Below, one piece after another: positions 1-9,412 of a stretch of 64,000 nt of DNA (the stretch's first letter is position 1; each line of letters starts with the position of its first letter). Source of the DNA: Mycobacterium terramassiliense (GTDB taxonomy: Bacteria > Actinomycetota > Actinomycetes > Mycobacteriales > Mycobacteriaceae). Below the pieces are notes generated by a model, which was not told where the DNA came from, searched no databases, and worked only from the letters and a program-made list of their open reading frames with translations. A program made the translations under genes and the position numbers. Location: assembly GCF_900157385.1 (NCBI RefSeq), contig NZ_LT717700.1:124001-188000 (forward strand), in the 5' to 3' direction.

Positions 1-454
1 AGCGGATTTCCTCCAGCGCCAGCTCGATGTCGTTGGGGAAAATCTGGATCAACCCGCGGCGCCGGGCCGGGGCCAGCGAACAGAAGTCGATCTGCCACCG
101 GTTGTGGGCCTGCACCCCGGCCCAACGCTTCTCCAACTCGTCACGGGTGCGGGGCAGGCTGATGGTGATGTTCGGGGTCGTCGGGAAGAACGGCGGAATG
201 GTGTTGGGCAGCAGCACCTCCGCGGCCACGCCATCGGCGTCCATCTCGGCGATCCGAAGCTCGTGGTCCCAGTTCCGGTTGGCGGTGGCGATCACGAGAT
301 CGTCGAACGGGCTGGCATAGGCCTTGGCCCACGCGTCGAACTCATCGTGCAGCCGTGCCGGCAGATACGGTTTGTAGTCGAGTAGATCGGCCCCGGCGTG
401 AGTATCCGTCGAAATGACGACGTAACGGTCCAACGTGTCCCAGGTAGTAGCCAT
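1..454 (-). CDS. Amidohydrolase-family metal-dependent hydrolase (5' part, runs off the left edge)
   Basis: Reading the minus strand from the ATG at 454 gives an open frame to the window edge, about 151 residues. It begins MATTWDTLDRYVVISTDTHAG; the STDTHAG stretch is the metal-binding start of amidohydrolase-2 (decarboxylase-like TIM barrel) proteins, followed by an EMDADGVAAEVL segment typical of that family. A ribosome site GGAGGTG sits 3 bases before the ATG. The substrate cannot be told. The gene is divergent from the dioxygenase at 561. The fold call is fairly secure; function is inferred from family only. Confidence 0.75.
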   Translation of the reverse strand, partial: MATTWDTLDRYVVISTDTHAGADLLDYKPYLPARLHDEFDAWAKAYASPFDDLVIATANRNWDHELRIAEMDADGVAAEVLLPNTIPPFFPTTPNITISLPRTRDELEKRWAGVQAHNRWQIDFCSLAPARRRGLIQIFPNDIELALEEIR

Positions 455-560
455 CGCACCTCCAGCGGTATGTGGAGTATAGGAGAAACGGATCGGCCCG
501 CGCAGGGACGAACCCACTGAGCGGGATAGCTTGTCAGCGGCCCGCTGGAGGTGAAAAGTC

Positions 561-1502
561 GTGCTCGAACGCTGCAATGCATGGGGTGCGTCGATGGAAA
601 TCGTGCCGTTGGGCCCGGGCTTTGCCGCCGAACTGCGCGGCGTGACCATCCACGACGTCGCGGCCGGCGATGCCGCATACGCGGCGGTGCGCGCGGCGTT
701 CGAAGAGCACTCGGTCCTGGTCCTTCGCGACCAGGACGTCACCGACGACGCGCAGCTCGCCTTCTCCCGCCGCTTTGGCCCGCTCGAGGCCACCAAGGTG
801 GGTTCGGCTGGTTACGGCAGCAACCTGGTGGTGCTCAAGACCCTCGACGAGGAGGGCAACGTCGTGCCGGAAGAGCACCGGATCGCGTTGGAAAACAAGG
901 CGAACCAGCTCTGGCATACCGACAGTGCCTTCAAACGGGTGCCGGCGCTCGCCTCGGTGCTGTCGTCACGGATCATCCCGGGCCGCGGAGGCGAGACCGA
1001 ATATGTCTCCACCCGGCTCGCGTTCGAGCGCCTCGATCCGTCGCTGCGGCGGCGGCTGGAGAATTGCTTCGCCTGGCACGAATACGCCTATTCGCGCGGC
1101 AAGATCGCGCCCGACCTCGCCACCCCGGCGGAACGGGCGGCGCTGCCGCCGCAATGCTGGCGGCTGGTGTGGACGAACCCCGTCAATGGCCGCAAGGCGC
1201 TCTACATCGCCTCGCACGCCTTCGCGATCGAGGGCATGGAGCAAAAGGCGGCGCAGCAACTGCTCGCCCAGCTGATCGACGCGGCGACCGCCCCCGGTCA
1301 CAGCTATCTGCACATGTGGCGCGAGGGCGACGTGGTGATGTGGGACAACCGCGCGACCATGCACCGGGGCCGGCCCTGGCCGGCGTCGGAGCCGCGTCAC
1401 ATGGTGCGCACCACCATTTCCGCGACGGAATCGGACGGGCTGGAGACGATGCGTCCGCTCCAGCCATTGACTCGGGCCGGTGAACCGCAAAGACCGATTT
1501 GA
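561..1502 (+). CDS. TauD/TfdA-family 2-oxoglutarate Fe(II) dioxygenase
   Basis: A 313-residue protein with the non-heme iron triad of the TauD/TfdA family: HTD at residues 119-121, distal His at 268 (in NRATMHRG) and the 2-oxoglutarate-binding Arg at 283. Such enzymes couple 2-oxoglutarate decarboxylation to hydroxylation of a small substrate (taurine, sulfonates, phenoxyacids); which one cannot be decided. The GTG start at 561 has GGAGGTG 8 bases upstream; an ATG at 594 is an alternative that matches the usual family N-terminus. Wording of the protein recalls proteobacterial members more than mycobacterial ones, so horizontal transfer is possible but unproven. Confidence 0.85.
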   Translation: MLERCNAWGASMEIVPLGPGFAAELRGVTIHDVAAGDAAYAAVRAAFEEHSVLVLRDQDVTDDAQLAFSRRFGPLEATKVGSAGYGSNLVVLKTLDEEGNVVPEEHRIALENKANQLWHTDSAFKRVPALASVLSSRIIPGRGGETEYVSTRLAFERLDPSLRRRLENCFAWHEYAYSRGKIAPDLATPAERAALPPQCWRLVWTNPVNGRKALYIASHAFAIEGMEQKAAQQLLAQLIDAATAPGHSYLHMWREGDVVMWDNRATMHRGRPWPASEPRHMVRTTISATESDGLETMRPLQPLTRAGEPQRPI

Positions 1503-1558
1503 TATCGACTGCCTCACGCTACTTATGTTGACAAAAGTCACATATTTAACATCACGCG

Positions 1559-2386
1559 ATGCAGGACTTGTCGGTACACGTGTGCCAAAGGCGATCACGC
1601 GCTATTCCGCGGCGCGACGTATTGCGCTACGGCATCGCTATTTCGGCACTGCCGGGGCTGTATGCGGGAGTCGCAAGTGTCGCCGTGCCGACGGCGGCCG
1701 CCATCCCCACGGCGGCTGGCGCCACCCCCAGACTGATCGACTTCGCCATGAGCCAGATTCCAGCGGAGCACATTCGAGCGGCCGGCTACGCCGGGGTCAT
1801 CAACTACGTGTCGCTATCGCGTCCCGGCTCCTCGATGGGTGCCAAGCCGATCACCCGGCCCTACGCCGAGCAGCTGACCGCTGCCGGGCTGATGATTGTC
1901 AGCAATTACCAATACGGCAAGCCCGGTAGCACAGCACCATCGGATTTCCGGCGCGGGTTCGAGGGCGGCGTCGCCGATGCTCGCACCGCCTGGAGGCTGC
2001 ATACCGCGGCGGGTGGCGCTCAGAGCGCCCCGATCTTCTTCAGCGTCGACGAGGACGTCAACCACGAAACCTGGAACAATCTGGCACTCAAGTGGTTTCG
2101 CGGAATCAATTCGGTGCTGGGAGTGCAACGCACCGGCGTCTACGGCGGCATCGACGTGTGCCGCTGGGCCGCCGCCGACGGCGTTATCGGAAGTTCGCGC
2201 ACCCCCGGCCGCCGGTGGGCTTGGCAGACCCGGTCCTGGTCCCGCGGTCAGATCGAACCCGCCGCGGTCCTCTACCAACGCGTGGTCAGTACGGCGTCGA
2301 ATCCCGGCCCGGAAGTCGGGGGACTCGCAGTCGACGTCAACGACGTCCTTGCCGAGGATTGCGGTCAGTGGAACCTGCATCCCTAG
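1559..2386 (+). CDS. Tat-exported DUF1906 (glycoside-hydrolase-like) protein
   Basis: 275 residues. The N-terminus carries a twin-arginine signal (RRDVLRYGIAISALPG, about residues 18-33) followed by an Ala-rich cleavage region. The rest fits DUF1906, the Rv2525c-like TIM-barrel domain: it starts IDFAMSQIPAEHIRAAGYAG and has FFSVDEDVN, with acidic residues where glycoside hydrolases keep catalytic ones. Rv2525c is a Tat substrate connected to cell-wall glycan processing, so an extracytoplasmic cell-wall role is inferred. It follows the dioxygenase by 56 bases but need not be co-transcribed. Confidence 0.8.
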   Translation: MQDLSVHVCQRRSRAIPRRDVLRYGIAISALPGLYAGVASVAVPTAAAIPTAAGATPRLIDFAMSQIPAEHIRAAGYAGVINYVSLSRPGSSMGAKPITRPYAEQLTAAGLMIVSNYQYGKPGSTAPSDFRRGFEGGVADARTAWRLHTAAGGAQSAPIFFSVDEDVNHETWNNLALKWFRGINSVLGVQRTGVYGGIDVCRWAAADGVIGSSRTPGRRWAWQTRSWSRGQIEPAAVLYQRVVSTASNPGPEVGGLAVDVNDVLAEDCGQWNLHP

Positions 2387-2429
2387 CCTGTGCCGTCTAG
2401 ATTGCGACGGTCGCACTGCTCCCAGTTCA

Positions 2430-2771
2430 TCACGACACCCCTCGACCACCTATCCACAGCGGGGGCTCCTGGCCGTTGTACATGCTCTTGGGCTGCCAAC
2501 GGTGCCTGCGCAACAGTCGACCGGCGTGGTGCTCGGCAACGTCCTTCAGGTACTCGACGTCGTCGCTGGTCCACGGGTGCTGGCCGGTCCCGTCCAACCA
2601 CCACCTCGGTTGGCCGTCCTGCTCGTAACGGGTTATCCGGTAACGCCAGGCGACGTGCCTGCCCTCAGCGTCAACGCGCCAATCCAACAGCCGCGGGCGA
2701 ATGGCCTCGGGCGTCGACTGAAGAGATTCCCAGGGGTGAGTTATCCGGATCTCGACGAACTCGCCACCCAT
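2430..2771 (-). CDS. Conserved hypothetical protein (113 aa)
   Basis: 113 residues, Trp- and Arg-rich (WESLQ, WRYRITRYEQDGQPRWWLDGTG), no signal peptide or membrane segment. Composition and reading phase look coding. It lies between two plus-strand genes and starts at ATG 2771 with a weak AGGG upstream. I do not recognise a family; mixed beta structure is suggested by the regularly spaced aromatic residues. Function unknown. Confidence 0.6.
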   Translation of the reverse strand: MGGEFVEIRITHPWESLQSTPEAIRPRLLDWRVDAEGRHVAWRYRITRYEQDGQPRWWLDGTGQHPWTSDDVEYLKDVAEHHAGRLLRRHRWQPKSMYNGQEPPLWIGGRGVS

Positions 2772-2839
2772 GAAATCAACCCTAGATGGAATTGATCGAG
2801 GCCGTATCGGCCAGGCGCGGTGATGTTTAGGTTGGAATC

Positions 2840-4246
2840 ATGAGCGACATCGAGTCGCAGGTTTCGGTTCTGAAGCGAACCGCCGATCGGGCCGTCGCGG
2901 ATGCCATCGCGCGCTTGATCGAGGACGGTCAAGATCATGAGCTGAATCGAATCAACGCCCTGGACTTTTCCAAGCGCACCGGCTTCGACGAAGAGAAGGT
3001 GATTTCCGGCTTCCTGCACGCCTCGCGGCTTGGCCTGTTCGATCTCAGCTGGAACGTCCTTTGTCCCGGTTGCAGCGGCGTGCTGGACGCGCACGACACG
3101 CTGAAATCGCTGCGTGATGACGACTATCGCTGCGGATTGTGCGCCTGCGGCTATGAGCCTTCCGTCGACGAGCAGGTCGAGGTGTCCTTTACCGTCAGCC
3201 CCAAGGTCCGGCGGATCGCCGCTCACGATCCCAACACGCTGCCGCTATGGGACTACTACAAGCAAGTGTTCTGGAGTTCGGGCATCGATCTCGGCGAGGA
3301 TTCCTTGGCCTCGCTGACCGGGGAAGTGACCTTGGATGCGCTGGAGCTGCCCGCCCGGGAACGGGCGGCGCTGTCGTTGCAGCTTCCGCCGCAATTCATC
3401 ATCGTTTTCGAGCCGGTGACGCATTCCGCGCATTTCATCGACGTCCAAGGCGAGCCGACCGCGGAACCTCAGCAGCTCGGGCTGACCTTCAACAAAGCGC
3501 ACCCGCCGACCGGGTCCAGCACATTGCGTCCGGGGCCGTTGCGGCTCGCACTCGACAACGAGTCTCCCCTGCGTACGCTGCCCACCGTGTTTGTCGCCGA
3601 CGAACTCCACGACCTGCTGGCCAAGCGCAGGCCGTTCCTCACCGCCAAGCGGATGCTGTCGAATCAGACGTTTCGCGATGTGTTCAAGGCCGACAATCTC
3701 AACATCGATCAGCGTCTGAAAATCACCTCGCTGACGTTTCTGTTCACCGACCTCAAGGGGTCGACCGCGCTTTACGAGCGGGTCGGCGACCTCGCCGCAT
3801 TCGACTTGGTGCGCGCGCACTTTCGTGCGCTTCTGGAAATCATCGCGGCCGAAAAGGGCGCCGTGGTCAAGACCATCGGGGACGCCGTGATGGCGACCTT
3901 TGTCCAGCCGGACCACGCGCTCGTCGCGGGCCTGCGGATGCGGGCCGCGATGGACAAGCTCAACGCCGAGCGCGGCAAGTCCGACCTGATCGTGAAGATC
4001 GGCATCCATGAGGGGCCGTGTCTCGCGGTGATGCTGAACGAGCGGCAGGACTACTTCGGCCAGACCGTCAATATCGCGGCGCGGGTGCAGAGCCTGTCGA
4101 CCGCGCAGGAGATCCACATCACCGGTCCCGTGATCGACGCGCCAGGCGTCGCCGCCATCCTCGAGAAGGAGGCAATACGGCCGATTCAGAAGGAGGCCGC
4201 GCTGCGCGGCATCGCCGACAAGATCGTCGTGTACGAGATTCCATAA
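2840..4246 (+). CDS. Class III adenylate/guanylate cyclase with N-terminal zinc-ribbon DUF5939 region
   Basis: 468 residues, soluble. Residues 1-290 form a regulatory part with paired cysteines (CPGC at 75-78, Cys98, Cys101, Cys103) typical of DUF5939-type cyclases. The catalytic domain runs from about 295: metal Asp304 in FTDLKGST, Asp348 in KTIGDAV and the GQTVNIAAR motif near 415-425. It would make cAMP (or cGMP) in the cytoplasm. This architecture is common in Bradyrhizobium-like alphaproteobacteria and also occurs in actinobacteria. Start ATG 2840 has only a weak purine tract (AGGTTGG). The N-terminal ligand is unknown. Confidence 0.85.
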   Translation: MSDIESQVSVLKRTADRAVADAIARLIEDGQDHELNRINALDFSKRTGFDEEKVISGFLHASRLGLFDLSWNVLCPGCSGVLDAHDTLKSLRDDDYRCGLCACGYEPSVDEQVEVSFTVSPKVRRIAAHDPNTLPLWDYYKQVFWSSGIDLGEDSLASLTGEVTLDALELPARERAALSLQLPPQFIIVFEPVTHSAHFIDVQGEPTAEPQQLGLTFNKAHPPTGSSTLRPGPLRLALDNESPLRTLPTVFVADELHDLLAKRRPFLTAKRMLSNQTFRDVFKADNLNIDQRLKITSLTFLFTDLKGSTALYERVGDLAAFDLVRAHFRALLEIIAAEKGAVVKTIGDAVMATFVQPDHALVAGLRMRAAMDKLNAERGKSDLIVKIGIHEGPCLAVMLNERQDYFGQTVNIAARVQSLSTAQEIHITGPVIDAPGVAAILEKEAIRPIQKEAALRGIADKIVVYEIP

Positions 4247-4386
4247 CGCTCAATCCGCGACATCACCTGGCGGACACCGATTCTCGCTGTTCCGGCTCTT
4301 CTCCGGATCACGTGTCAGCTGACGCGCCCGGAAAACTGGGCCGACCCCAGCGCTAGCCAGCCGTTTAGCCTGCCTAGCCGGGTGAA

Positions 4387-4462
4387 TGGTGGAGCTAAGG
4401 GGACTCGAACCCCTGACCCCCACACTGCCAGTGTGGTGCGCTACCAGCTGCGCCATAGCCCC
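4387..4462 (-). tRNA. tRNA-Ala (anticodon GGC), CCA encoded
   Basis: On the minus strand GGGGCTA at the 5' end pairs with TAGCTCC at the 3' end, followed by discriminator A and an encoded CCA (4387-4389). D arm, anticodon arm (loop CTGGCAG, anticodon GGC at 4427-4429), and T arm with GGTTCGAGTCC are all present, 76 nt. No duplicated 3' end was seen nearby, so there is no evidence that this tRNA is an active integration site. Confidence 0.95.
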
Positions 4463-4615
4463 AAGTCGTGCCAATCGAAGCTACACCACTGGCCAGATGC
4501 GTTCAAAGCCGCTGGTCAGTCGGGCGTGGTATCGCATGCGCCATCGAGTTTGGGAGCCGGGTGGGACCAGCCAGACGGAGGCTGATGTGGCTGGTGTGAC
4601 GCAACAGCCACAGCC

Positions 4616-6244
4616 TCACCCGATCACCGAACTCACCAGCTCGCGCGCGGCCTTCTGCACCTCGGCCAGGTGCTCGGGGCCGTTGAACGACTCCGCGTAA
4701 ATCTTGTATACGTCCTCGGTGCCCGACGGCCGGGCGGCAAACCACGCGTTGGCCGTCGTCACCTTCAGCCCGCCCAGCGGGGCACCGTTGCCGGGGGCGG
4801 CGGTCAGCTTCGCGGTGATCGGCTCGCCCGCCACCTCGGTCGCGGTCACCTGCTCGGCCGACAGCCGGGACAGCCGCGCCTTCTGCTCACGATCGGCGGG
4901 CGCGTCGACCCGCGCGTAGAACGGCGTGCCGTACTCGGCGGTCAGCTCCTGATAGCGCTGCGACGGGCTCAAGCCGGTGACGGCCAGGATCTCGGAGGCC
5001 AGCAGCGCCAGGATGATGCCGTCCTTGTCGGTCGTCCACACCGACCCGTCGCGCCGCAAAAACGACGCCCCCGCCGACTCCTCGCCGCCGAAACCGATCG
5101 TGCCGCCGATCAGCCCGTCGACAAACCACTTGAACCCGACCGGCACCTCGACCAGCTTGCGCCCGATGCCGGCCACCACGCGGTCGATGATCGACGAGCT
5201 GACCGCCGTCTTGCCGACCGCGATGCCGCCCGGCCAGGCTGGGCGGTGCGTATAGAGGTAGTCGATGGCCACCGCCAGGTAGTGGTTCGGATTCAACAGG
5301 CCCGCATCGGGGGTGACGATGCCGTGCCGGTCGGAGTCGGCGTCGTTGCCGGTCGCGATCTGGTAGCGGTCGCGATTGGCGATGAGCCCCGCCATCGCGT
5401 CCGGAGAGCTGCAGTCCATCCGGATCTTGCCGTCGTGGTCGAGCGTCATGAACCGCCACGTCGCGTCGACCAACGGGTTGACCACGGTCAGGTCCAACCC
5501 GTGCCGCTGCGCGATCTCGCCCCAGTAGTCCACGCTGGCGCCCCCGAGCGGGTCGGCACCGATCCGCACCCCCGCCGCGCGGATCGCGTCGAGGTCGACC
5601 ACGCCTGCCAGGTCGTCGACGTAGGTGCCGAGGTAGTCGTAGCGCTGGACGGCATTCAGCGCGCGGGCCAGCGGCACCCGCCGCACCCCCGATCCGTCGC
5701 GCAGAATCTCGTTGGCGCGCTTGGCGATTGCGTTGGTCGCGTCGGTGTCCGCGGGGCCACCGTTGGGCGGGTTGTACTTGAAACCGCCGTCGGAGGGCGG
5801 ATTGTGCGACGGCGTGACGACGATCCCGTCGGCCAGCCCGTCGGTGCGGCCGCGGTTGTAGGTCAGGATCGCGTGGCTGACCGCCGGCGTCGGCGTGTAG
5901 CGGTCGCGCGAGTCGATCATGGTGACGACGTCGTTGGCCGCCAGCACCTCCAGCGCCGACACCCACGCCGGCTCGGAAAGGCCATGGGTGTCACGGCCGA
6001 TGAACAGCGGCCCGGTGGTGCCGTCCGCGGCGCGGTACTCGACGATGGCCTGGGTGATGGCCAGGATGTGCGCCTCGTTGAACGCTCCGCCCAGCGCCGA
6101 CCCGCGGTGACCCGACGTGCCGAACGCCACCTGCTGGGCGACGTCCTGCGGGTCGGGCTCGATCGAGTAATACGAGGTGACCAGATGGGGCAGGTCGACC
6201 AGGTCTTGGGGCTGGGCCGGCTGACCGGCGCGCGGGTGGGCCAT
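4616..6244 (-). CDS. pgm: Phosphoglucomutase (alpha-D-glucose phosphate-specific)
   Basis: 542 residues, the normal length for the PgmA family. It interconverts glucose-1-phosphate and glucose-6-phosphate in the cytoplasm, feeding glycogen, trehalose and cell-wall sugar synthesis. Motifs: substrate loop GTSGHRG near residue 50, catalytic phosphoserine loop [11 protein letters not shown], metal loop DADSDRHG, and the C-terminal phosphate-binding RPSGTE. The ATG at 6244 is preferred over an upstream extension that lacks family sequence. It is divergent from the fluoride-channel pair, as in Rv3068c-Rv3070. Confidence 0.97.
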   Translation of the reverse strand: MAHPRAGQPAQPQDLVDLPHLVTSYYSIEPDPQDVAQQVAFGTSGHRGSALGGAFNEAHILAITQAIVEYRAADGTTGPLFIGRDTHGLSEPAWVSALEVLAANDVVTMIDSRDRYTPTPAVSHAILTYNRGRTDGLADGIVVTPSHNPPSDGGFKYNPPNGGPADTDATNAIAKRANEILRDGSGVRRVPLARALNAVQRYDYLGTYVDDLAGVVDLDAIRAAGVRIGADPLGGASVDYWGEIAQRHGLDLTVVNPLVDATWRFMTLDHDGKIRMDCSSPDAMAGLIANRDRYQIATGNDADSDRHGIVTPDAGLLNPNHYLAVAIDYLYTHRPAWPGGIAVGKTAVSSSIIDRVVAGIGRKLVEVPVGFKWFVDGLIGGTIGFGGEESAGASFLRRDGSVWTTDKDGIILALLASEILAVTGLSPSQRYQELTAEYGTPFYARVDAPADREQKARLSRLSAEQVTATEVAGEPITAKLTAAPGNGAPLGGLKVTTANAWFAARPSGTEDVYKIYAESFNGPEHLAEVQKAARELVSSVIG

Positions 6245-6348
6245 GGTTACCAATTCTGCCCGCGCCGCACGCCGCTGACTTGTCAGGTACTTTTCTGACG
6301 TCCCGGGTTCACCCACCTGTAAGTCCGCGACGGGGGAAGGGAACAGGC

Positions 6349-6744
6349 GTGGCACACGACTATCGCGAGCTGGCCGCGGTTTTCGCCGGCGGGGCGCTCG
6401 GCACCCTGGCCCGGGTGGCATTGAGCACCACCGTCATGCGCGAACCGGCGGGCTGGCCGTGGGCGACCTTCATCGTCAACATCGTCGGCGCGTTTTTGCT
6501 CGGCTACTTCACCACCCGGCTGCTGGAGCGGCTGCCGCTGTCGAGCTACCGGCGCCCGCTGCTCGGCACCGGACTGTGCGGCGGGTTGACGACTTTTTCG
6601 ACGATGCAGGTCGAGACCGTGACCATGATCGAGCACGGCCGGTGGGCCACCGCCGCGGCCTACACCACCAGCAGCATTGTGCTGGGATTGCTGGCCGTCC
6701 ACCTGGCCACCGTCCTGGTTCGCCGGGCAAGAGTGCGCCGGTGA
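6349..6744 (+). CDS. crcB: Fluoride exporter CrcB/Fluc, first subunit
   Basis: 131 residues from GTG 6349, four predicted membrane helices. Family marks: [10 protein letters not shown] near the start, the pore-lining NIVGAFLLG, and [14 protein letters not shown] with the F/T residues that line the fluoride track. Fluc channels export F- as dual-topology dimers. The next gene encodes a second homologue and starts inside the stop codon of this one, so the pair probably forms a heterodimer. The GTG has a purine-rich tract GGGGGAAGGGAA before it. No fluoride riboswitch consensus was visible upstream. Confidence 0.92.
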   Translation: MAHDYRELAAVFAGGALGTLARVALSTTVMREPAGWPWATFIVNIVGAFLLGYFTTRLLERLPLSSYRRPLLGTGLCGGLTTFSTMQVETVTMIEHGRWATAAAYTTSSIVLGLLAVHLATVLVRRARVRR

Positions 6745-7106
6745 CGGCGATTTTGGTCTGGACCGGCGTCGCGCTCGTCGGCGGCATCGGGTCGGTGCTG
6801 CGCTTCGTGATCGACGGCGCGGTGGCCCGCCGGGCGGCGCGGGCCTTCCCGTTCGGGACGCTCGCGGTGAACATCAGCGGCGCCGTCCTGCTGGGTTTCC
6901 TCGGGGGCCTGGTGTTGAGCAGGGACGCGGCGCTGTTGGCGGGGACGGCGTTCGTCGGCGCCTACACCACCTTTTCCACGTGGATGCTGGAAACCCAGCG
7001 CCTCGGCGAGGAGCGCCAGACGTGGACGGCGCTGGCCAATATCGTCGTCAGCGTCGCGCTCGGGATAGCCGCCGCGGTGCTCGGACAATGGCTGGCGCAG
7101 CGATGA
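6741..7106 (+). CDS. crcB: Fluoride exporter CrcB/Fluc, second subunit
   Basis: 121 residues, four membrane helices, with [22 protein letters not shown] and [17 protein letters not shown] motifs of the Fluc family. Its GTG start overlaps the TGA stop of the first subunit (GTGA), indicating translational coupling and 1:1 synthesis of an asymmetric pair. The stop abuts the stop of the minus-strand acyltransferase at 7107 with no spacer at all. Confidence 0.92.
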   Translation: MTAILVWTGVALVGGIGSVLRFVIDGAVARRAARAFPFGTLAVNISGAVLLGFLGGLVLSRDAALLAGTAFVGAYTTFSTWMLETQRLGEERQTWTALANIVVSVALGIAAAVLGQWLAQR

Positions 7107-7736
7107 TCAGCGCTCGCGAAGTCTCGGGATGTCGCCGGGCGTGCGGGGCAGCGCGTAGAGCGCCATGCGCCGGTTGGACATGTCGTGCTCGCCGAGGAAC
7201 GCGCAACCGGCGCGCTCGCAGAACCGCCGCGCCGTCTTGTTGCGGTAGTCGGGGTCGAACATGATCCGCCGGCAGTGCGGTTCCTGGCCCAGCACGCTGG
7301 CCACGAAGTGCGGCAACACGTAGCCGGCGATGCCCTGGTTGACGAATTCTTCGTCGGCGATGGCGGCGTGGATGCCCAGGTCGTACGGGTCGGCGTGGTA
7401 CCGCGTGGCGATGGAATCCTTTGCGGCCCTGTACAACTCGATATAGGCGTGGTCTTCGCCGTCCAGGCTGGCGAAAAACGGCCGCGAATAGGTGCCGTCG
7501 AGTTGCGCGCGCAGGTGGCGACGCCAGCGTTCGGCCGCCCAGGCGGACTCCCACGCCTCGGCCAGGGTGGGCCGGCTCATCCACTCGGCGACCATTTCCG
7601 CGTCGGCGTCCGGGTCGGCGAGCCGGAAGGCGTACGGCGCGGGGACCTCCGCGACGCTTGGCGGCGGCGGCACGTTGCGCACCTCGTCGCTGATGTCGGT
7701 CAGTTCCCGCGGCAGGATCACTTCGGGTTCGCTCAT
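7107..7736 (-). CDS. MbtK/RhbD-like GNAT acyltransferase
   Basis: 209 residues. The sequence closely follows mycobactin lysine N-acyltransferase Mbt[15 protein letters not shown], the YELYR-type segment, [25 protein letters not shown] with the acyl-CoA/ACP-binding region, and [21 protein letters not shown] near the end. MbtK adds the fatty acyl chain to the lysine of mycobactin. No siderophore genes are adjacent, so this is either MbtK itself relocated or a paralogue. The upstream ATG 7736 is the only good start. Enzyme class is strong; the exact acceptor is inferred. Confidence 0.85.
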   Translation of the reverse strand: MSEPEVILPRELTDISDEVRNVPPPPSVAEVPAPYAFRLADPDADAEMVAEWMSRPTLAEAWESAWAAERWRRHLRAQLDGTYSRPFFASLDGEDHAYIELYRAAKDSIATRYHADPYDLGIHAAIADEEFVNQGIAGYVLPHFVASVLGQEPHCRRIMFDPDYRNKTARRFCERAGCAFLGEHDMSNRRMALYALPRTPGDIPRLRER

Positions 7737-7768
7737 ATCAAACCGGGAGCCTACCGAGCCGCCGGCGG

Positions 7769-8113
7769 TCAGCGGCCCTTGAGGATCCCCGCCAGCACCG
7801 CGGCGTGACTGCCGTCCACTTCGCGGGTGGCGGTGACCAGGGTGACGACGCCGCGGTCGGCCAGCTTGCGCAGCTCCGCCAGCGCCGGGCTGTCATGCAG
7901 TTCCTCGCGGTAGCGCGCCGCGAATTCCTCGAACCGCTGCAGGTCGTGGTGATACCACTCGCGGAGTTCCTTCGACGGCGCGACGTCCTTGCACCACGTG
8001 CCCACCCGCGGATCGTCCCTGCGGAATCCCCGCGGCCAGATGCGGTCCACCAGCACGCGCTGCCCGTCGTCGGGGCCGGCGTCCTCGTACACGCGCGCCA
8101 CCCGGATGCTCAC
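7769..8113 (-). CDS. DUF488 domain protein
   Basis: 114 residues from GTG 8113, cytoplasmic. It has the DUF488 signature: VARVYE near the start, [14 protein letters not shown], the [16 protein letters not shown] block and [15 protein letters not shown] at the end. Members resemble Rv3073c; biochemical role is unknown. It lies 32 bases downstream of the MbtK-like gene start on the same strand and may be co-transcribed with it. Divergent from the HNH gene whose control region is shared. Confidence 0.88.
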   Translation of the reverse strand: MSIRVARVYEDAGPDDGQRVLVDRIWPRGFRRDDPRVGTWCKDVAPSKELREWYHHDLQRFEEFAARYREELHDSPALAELRKLADRGVVTLVTATREVDGSHAAVLAGILKGR

Positions 8114-8132
8114 GGGACCAGCGTAACGACGG

Positions 8133-8169
8133 TTGTCGGCGGGCGGGGTATACTCGAACACATGTTCGA
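8133..8169 (+). promoter_or_regulatory. SOS (LexA) box overlapping a PafBC-like DNA-damage promoter
   Basis: TCGAACACATGTTCGA at 8154-8169 is a perfect TCGAAC-N4-GTTCGA LexA box and contains the ATG (8162) of the HNH gene. Just upstream, TTGTCGGCG (8133-8141) and TATACT (8149-8154) resemble the RecA-independent damage promoter TTGTCRGTG-N8-TANNNT with one mismatch and 7 instead of 8 spacer bases. The geometry suggests a leaderless transcript beginning near the ATG. Confidence 0.85.
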
Positions 8170-9412
8170 CGAACATCAATCGGCGCTGATAGAGCGCATC
8201 GCCGAGCTGGAGAGGGTCAAGTCCGCCGCGGCGGCGGACCAGGCCCGGTTGGCGGTCGCGCTGGACACCGCGCGGCGCGCCGCCGAGGCGGCCGCCGGCG
8301 TGCCCGCGGCGCAGCGCGGACGGGGCGTGGCCAGCGAGGTCGCGCTGGCGCGGCGGGATTCTCCCGCCCGGGGTGGGCGGCATCTGGGCTTCGCCAAGGC
8401 CCTGGTGCACGAGATGCCGCACACGCTGGCAGCGCTGGAATGCGGGGCGCTTTCGGAGTGGCGCGCCACCCTGATCGTGCGCGAGAGCGCCTGCCTAAAC
8501 GTCGAGGACCGCCGCAGGCTGGACGCCGAACTGTGCGCCGATCCGGCCGGCCTGGACGGGATGGGCGACGCGCGGGTGGCCGCCGCGGCCAAGGCGATCG
8601 CCTACCGGCTGGACCCGCACGCCGTCGTCGACCGGGCGGCCAAGGCCGAGAACGAACGCGCGGTCACCATCCGGCCCGCGCCCGACACCATGACGTACGT
8701 GACCGCGTTATTACCTGTCGCGCAGGGAGTTTCGGTGTATGCGGCGCTGCGCCGCGAGGCCGACACCTGTGCTGACGGTCGATCCCGCGGGCAGGTCATG
8801 GCCGACACCCTCGTCGAACGGGTCACCGGCCGAGACGCGGCCGTGCCCATGCCCATCGCGGTCAACCTGGTGCTCACCGACGAAACGCTGCTCGGCGGTG
8901 CCGACGCGCCGGCCGACATCGCCGGCTACGGACCGATTCCGGCGGCGGTCGCGCGCGCGATGGTCGCCGACTCGGTCGGCGACCGGCGCTCCCTCGCAAC
9001 GCTGCGCAGGCTCTACGCCCACCCGGCGGCTGGGGCGCTGGTGGCCATGGAGTCGCGGGCGCGGCTGTTTCCGCGCGGCCTGGCCAGATTCATCGCGCTG
9101 CGAGACCAGCGGTGCCGCACCCCCTATTGCGACGCGCCGATCCGCCACCGCGATCACGCCCAGCCCTGGGCCGACGGCGGGCCCACCACGGCGGACAACG
9201 GCCTGGGCTGCTGCGAGCGCTGCAACTACGCCAAGCAAGCCGCGGGCTGGCGGGTCCGCACGCAGGTCGACGAAAACCACACTCATACAGCGGAATTCAC
9301 CACGCCGACCGGCCACACCTACCGGTCCGGCGCCCCGCCCCGCGCGCCCGCAATCACGGTCAGCGAAGTCGAACTACGCATCGGTGTCGCGCTGGCCCGC
9401 CACGCCGCTTAG
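8162..9412 (+). CDS. 13E12-repeat family DUF222/HNH endonuclease
   Basis: 416 residues. An N-terminal coiled DUF222 region (to about 300) is followed by an HNH nuclease zinc-finger domain: [15 protein letters not shown], then [23 protein letters not shown] (about 320-365). This is the 13E12/REP family, present in many copies in mycobacteria and known to include LexA-controlled members. The ATG at 8162 lies inside a perfect SOS box, so damage-induced expression is expected. The 3' end overlaps the convergent gene by 39 bases. Biological role (repair, mobile-element remnant) is not established. Confidence 0.9.
   Translation: MFDEHQSALIERIAELERVKSAAAADQARLAVALDTARRAAEAAAGVPAAQRGRGVASEVALARRDSPARGGRHLGFAKALVHEMPHTLAALECGALSEWRATLIVRESACLNVEDRRRLDAELCADPAGLDGMGDARVAAAAKAIAYRLDPHAVVDRAAKAENERAVTIRPAPDTMTYVTALLPVAQGVSVYAALRREADTCADGRSRGQVMADTLVERVTGRDAAVPMPIAVNLVLTDETLLGGADAPADIAGYGPIPAAVARAMVADSVGDRRSLATLRRLYAHPAAGALVAMESRARLFPRGLARFIALRDQRCRTPYCDAPIRHRDHAQPWADGGPTTADNGLGCCERCNYAKQAAGWRVRTQVDENHTHTAEFTTPTGHTYRSGAPPRAPAITVSEVELRIGVALARHAA

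Noticed and set aside
1..4462. Integration at tRNA-Ala
   Set aside because: No second copy of the tRNA 3' end and no integrase could be seen in the window on the side of the accessory genes.
4670..6298. Long plus-strand open frame opposite pgm
   Set aside because: Antisense shadow of a high-G+C gene: Arg/Gly/Val-rich, no family motifs, and pgm is complete on the other strand.
6245..6348. Fluoride riboswitch before crcB
   Set aside because: I looked for the conserved pseudoknot sequence and did not find it.
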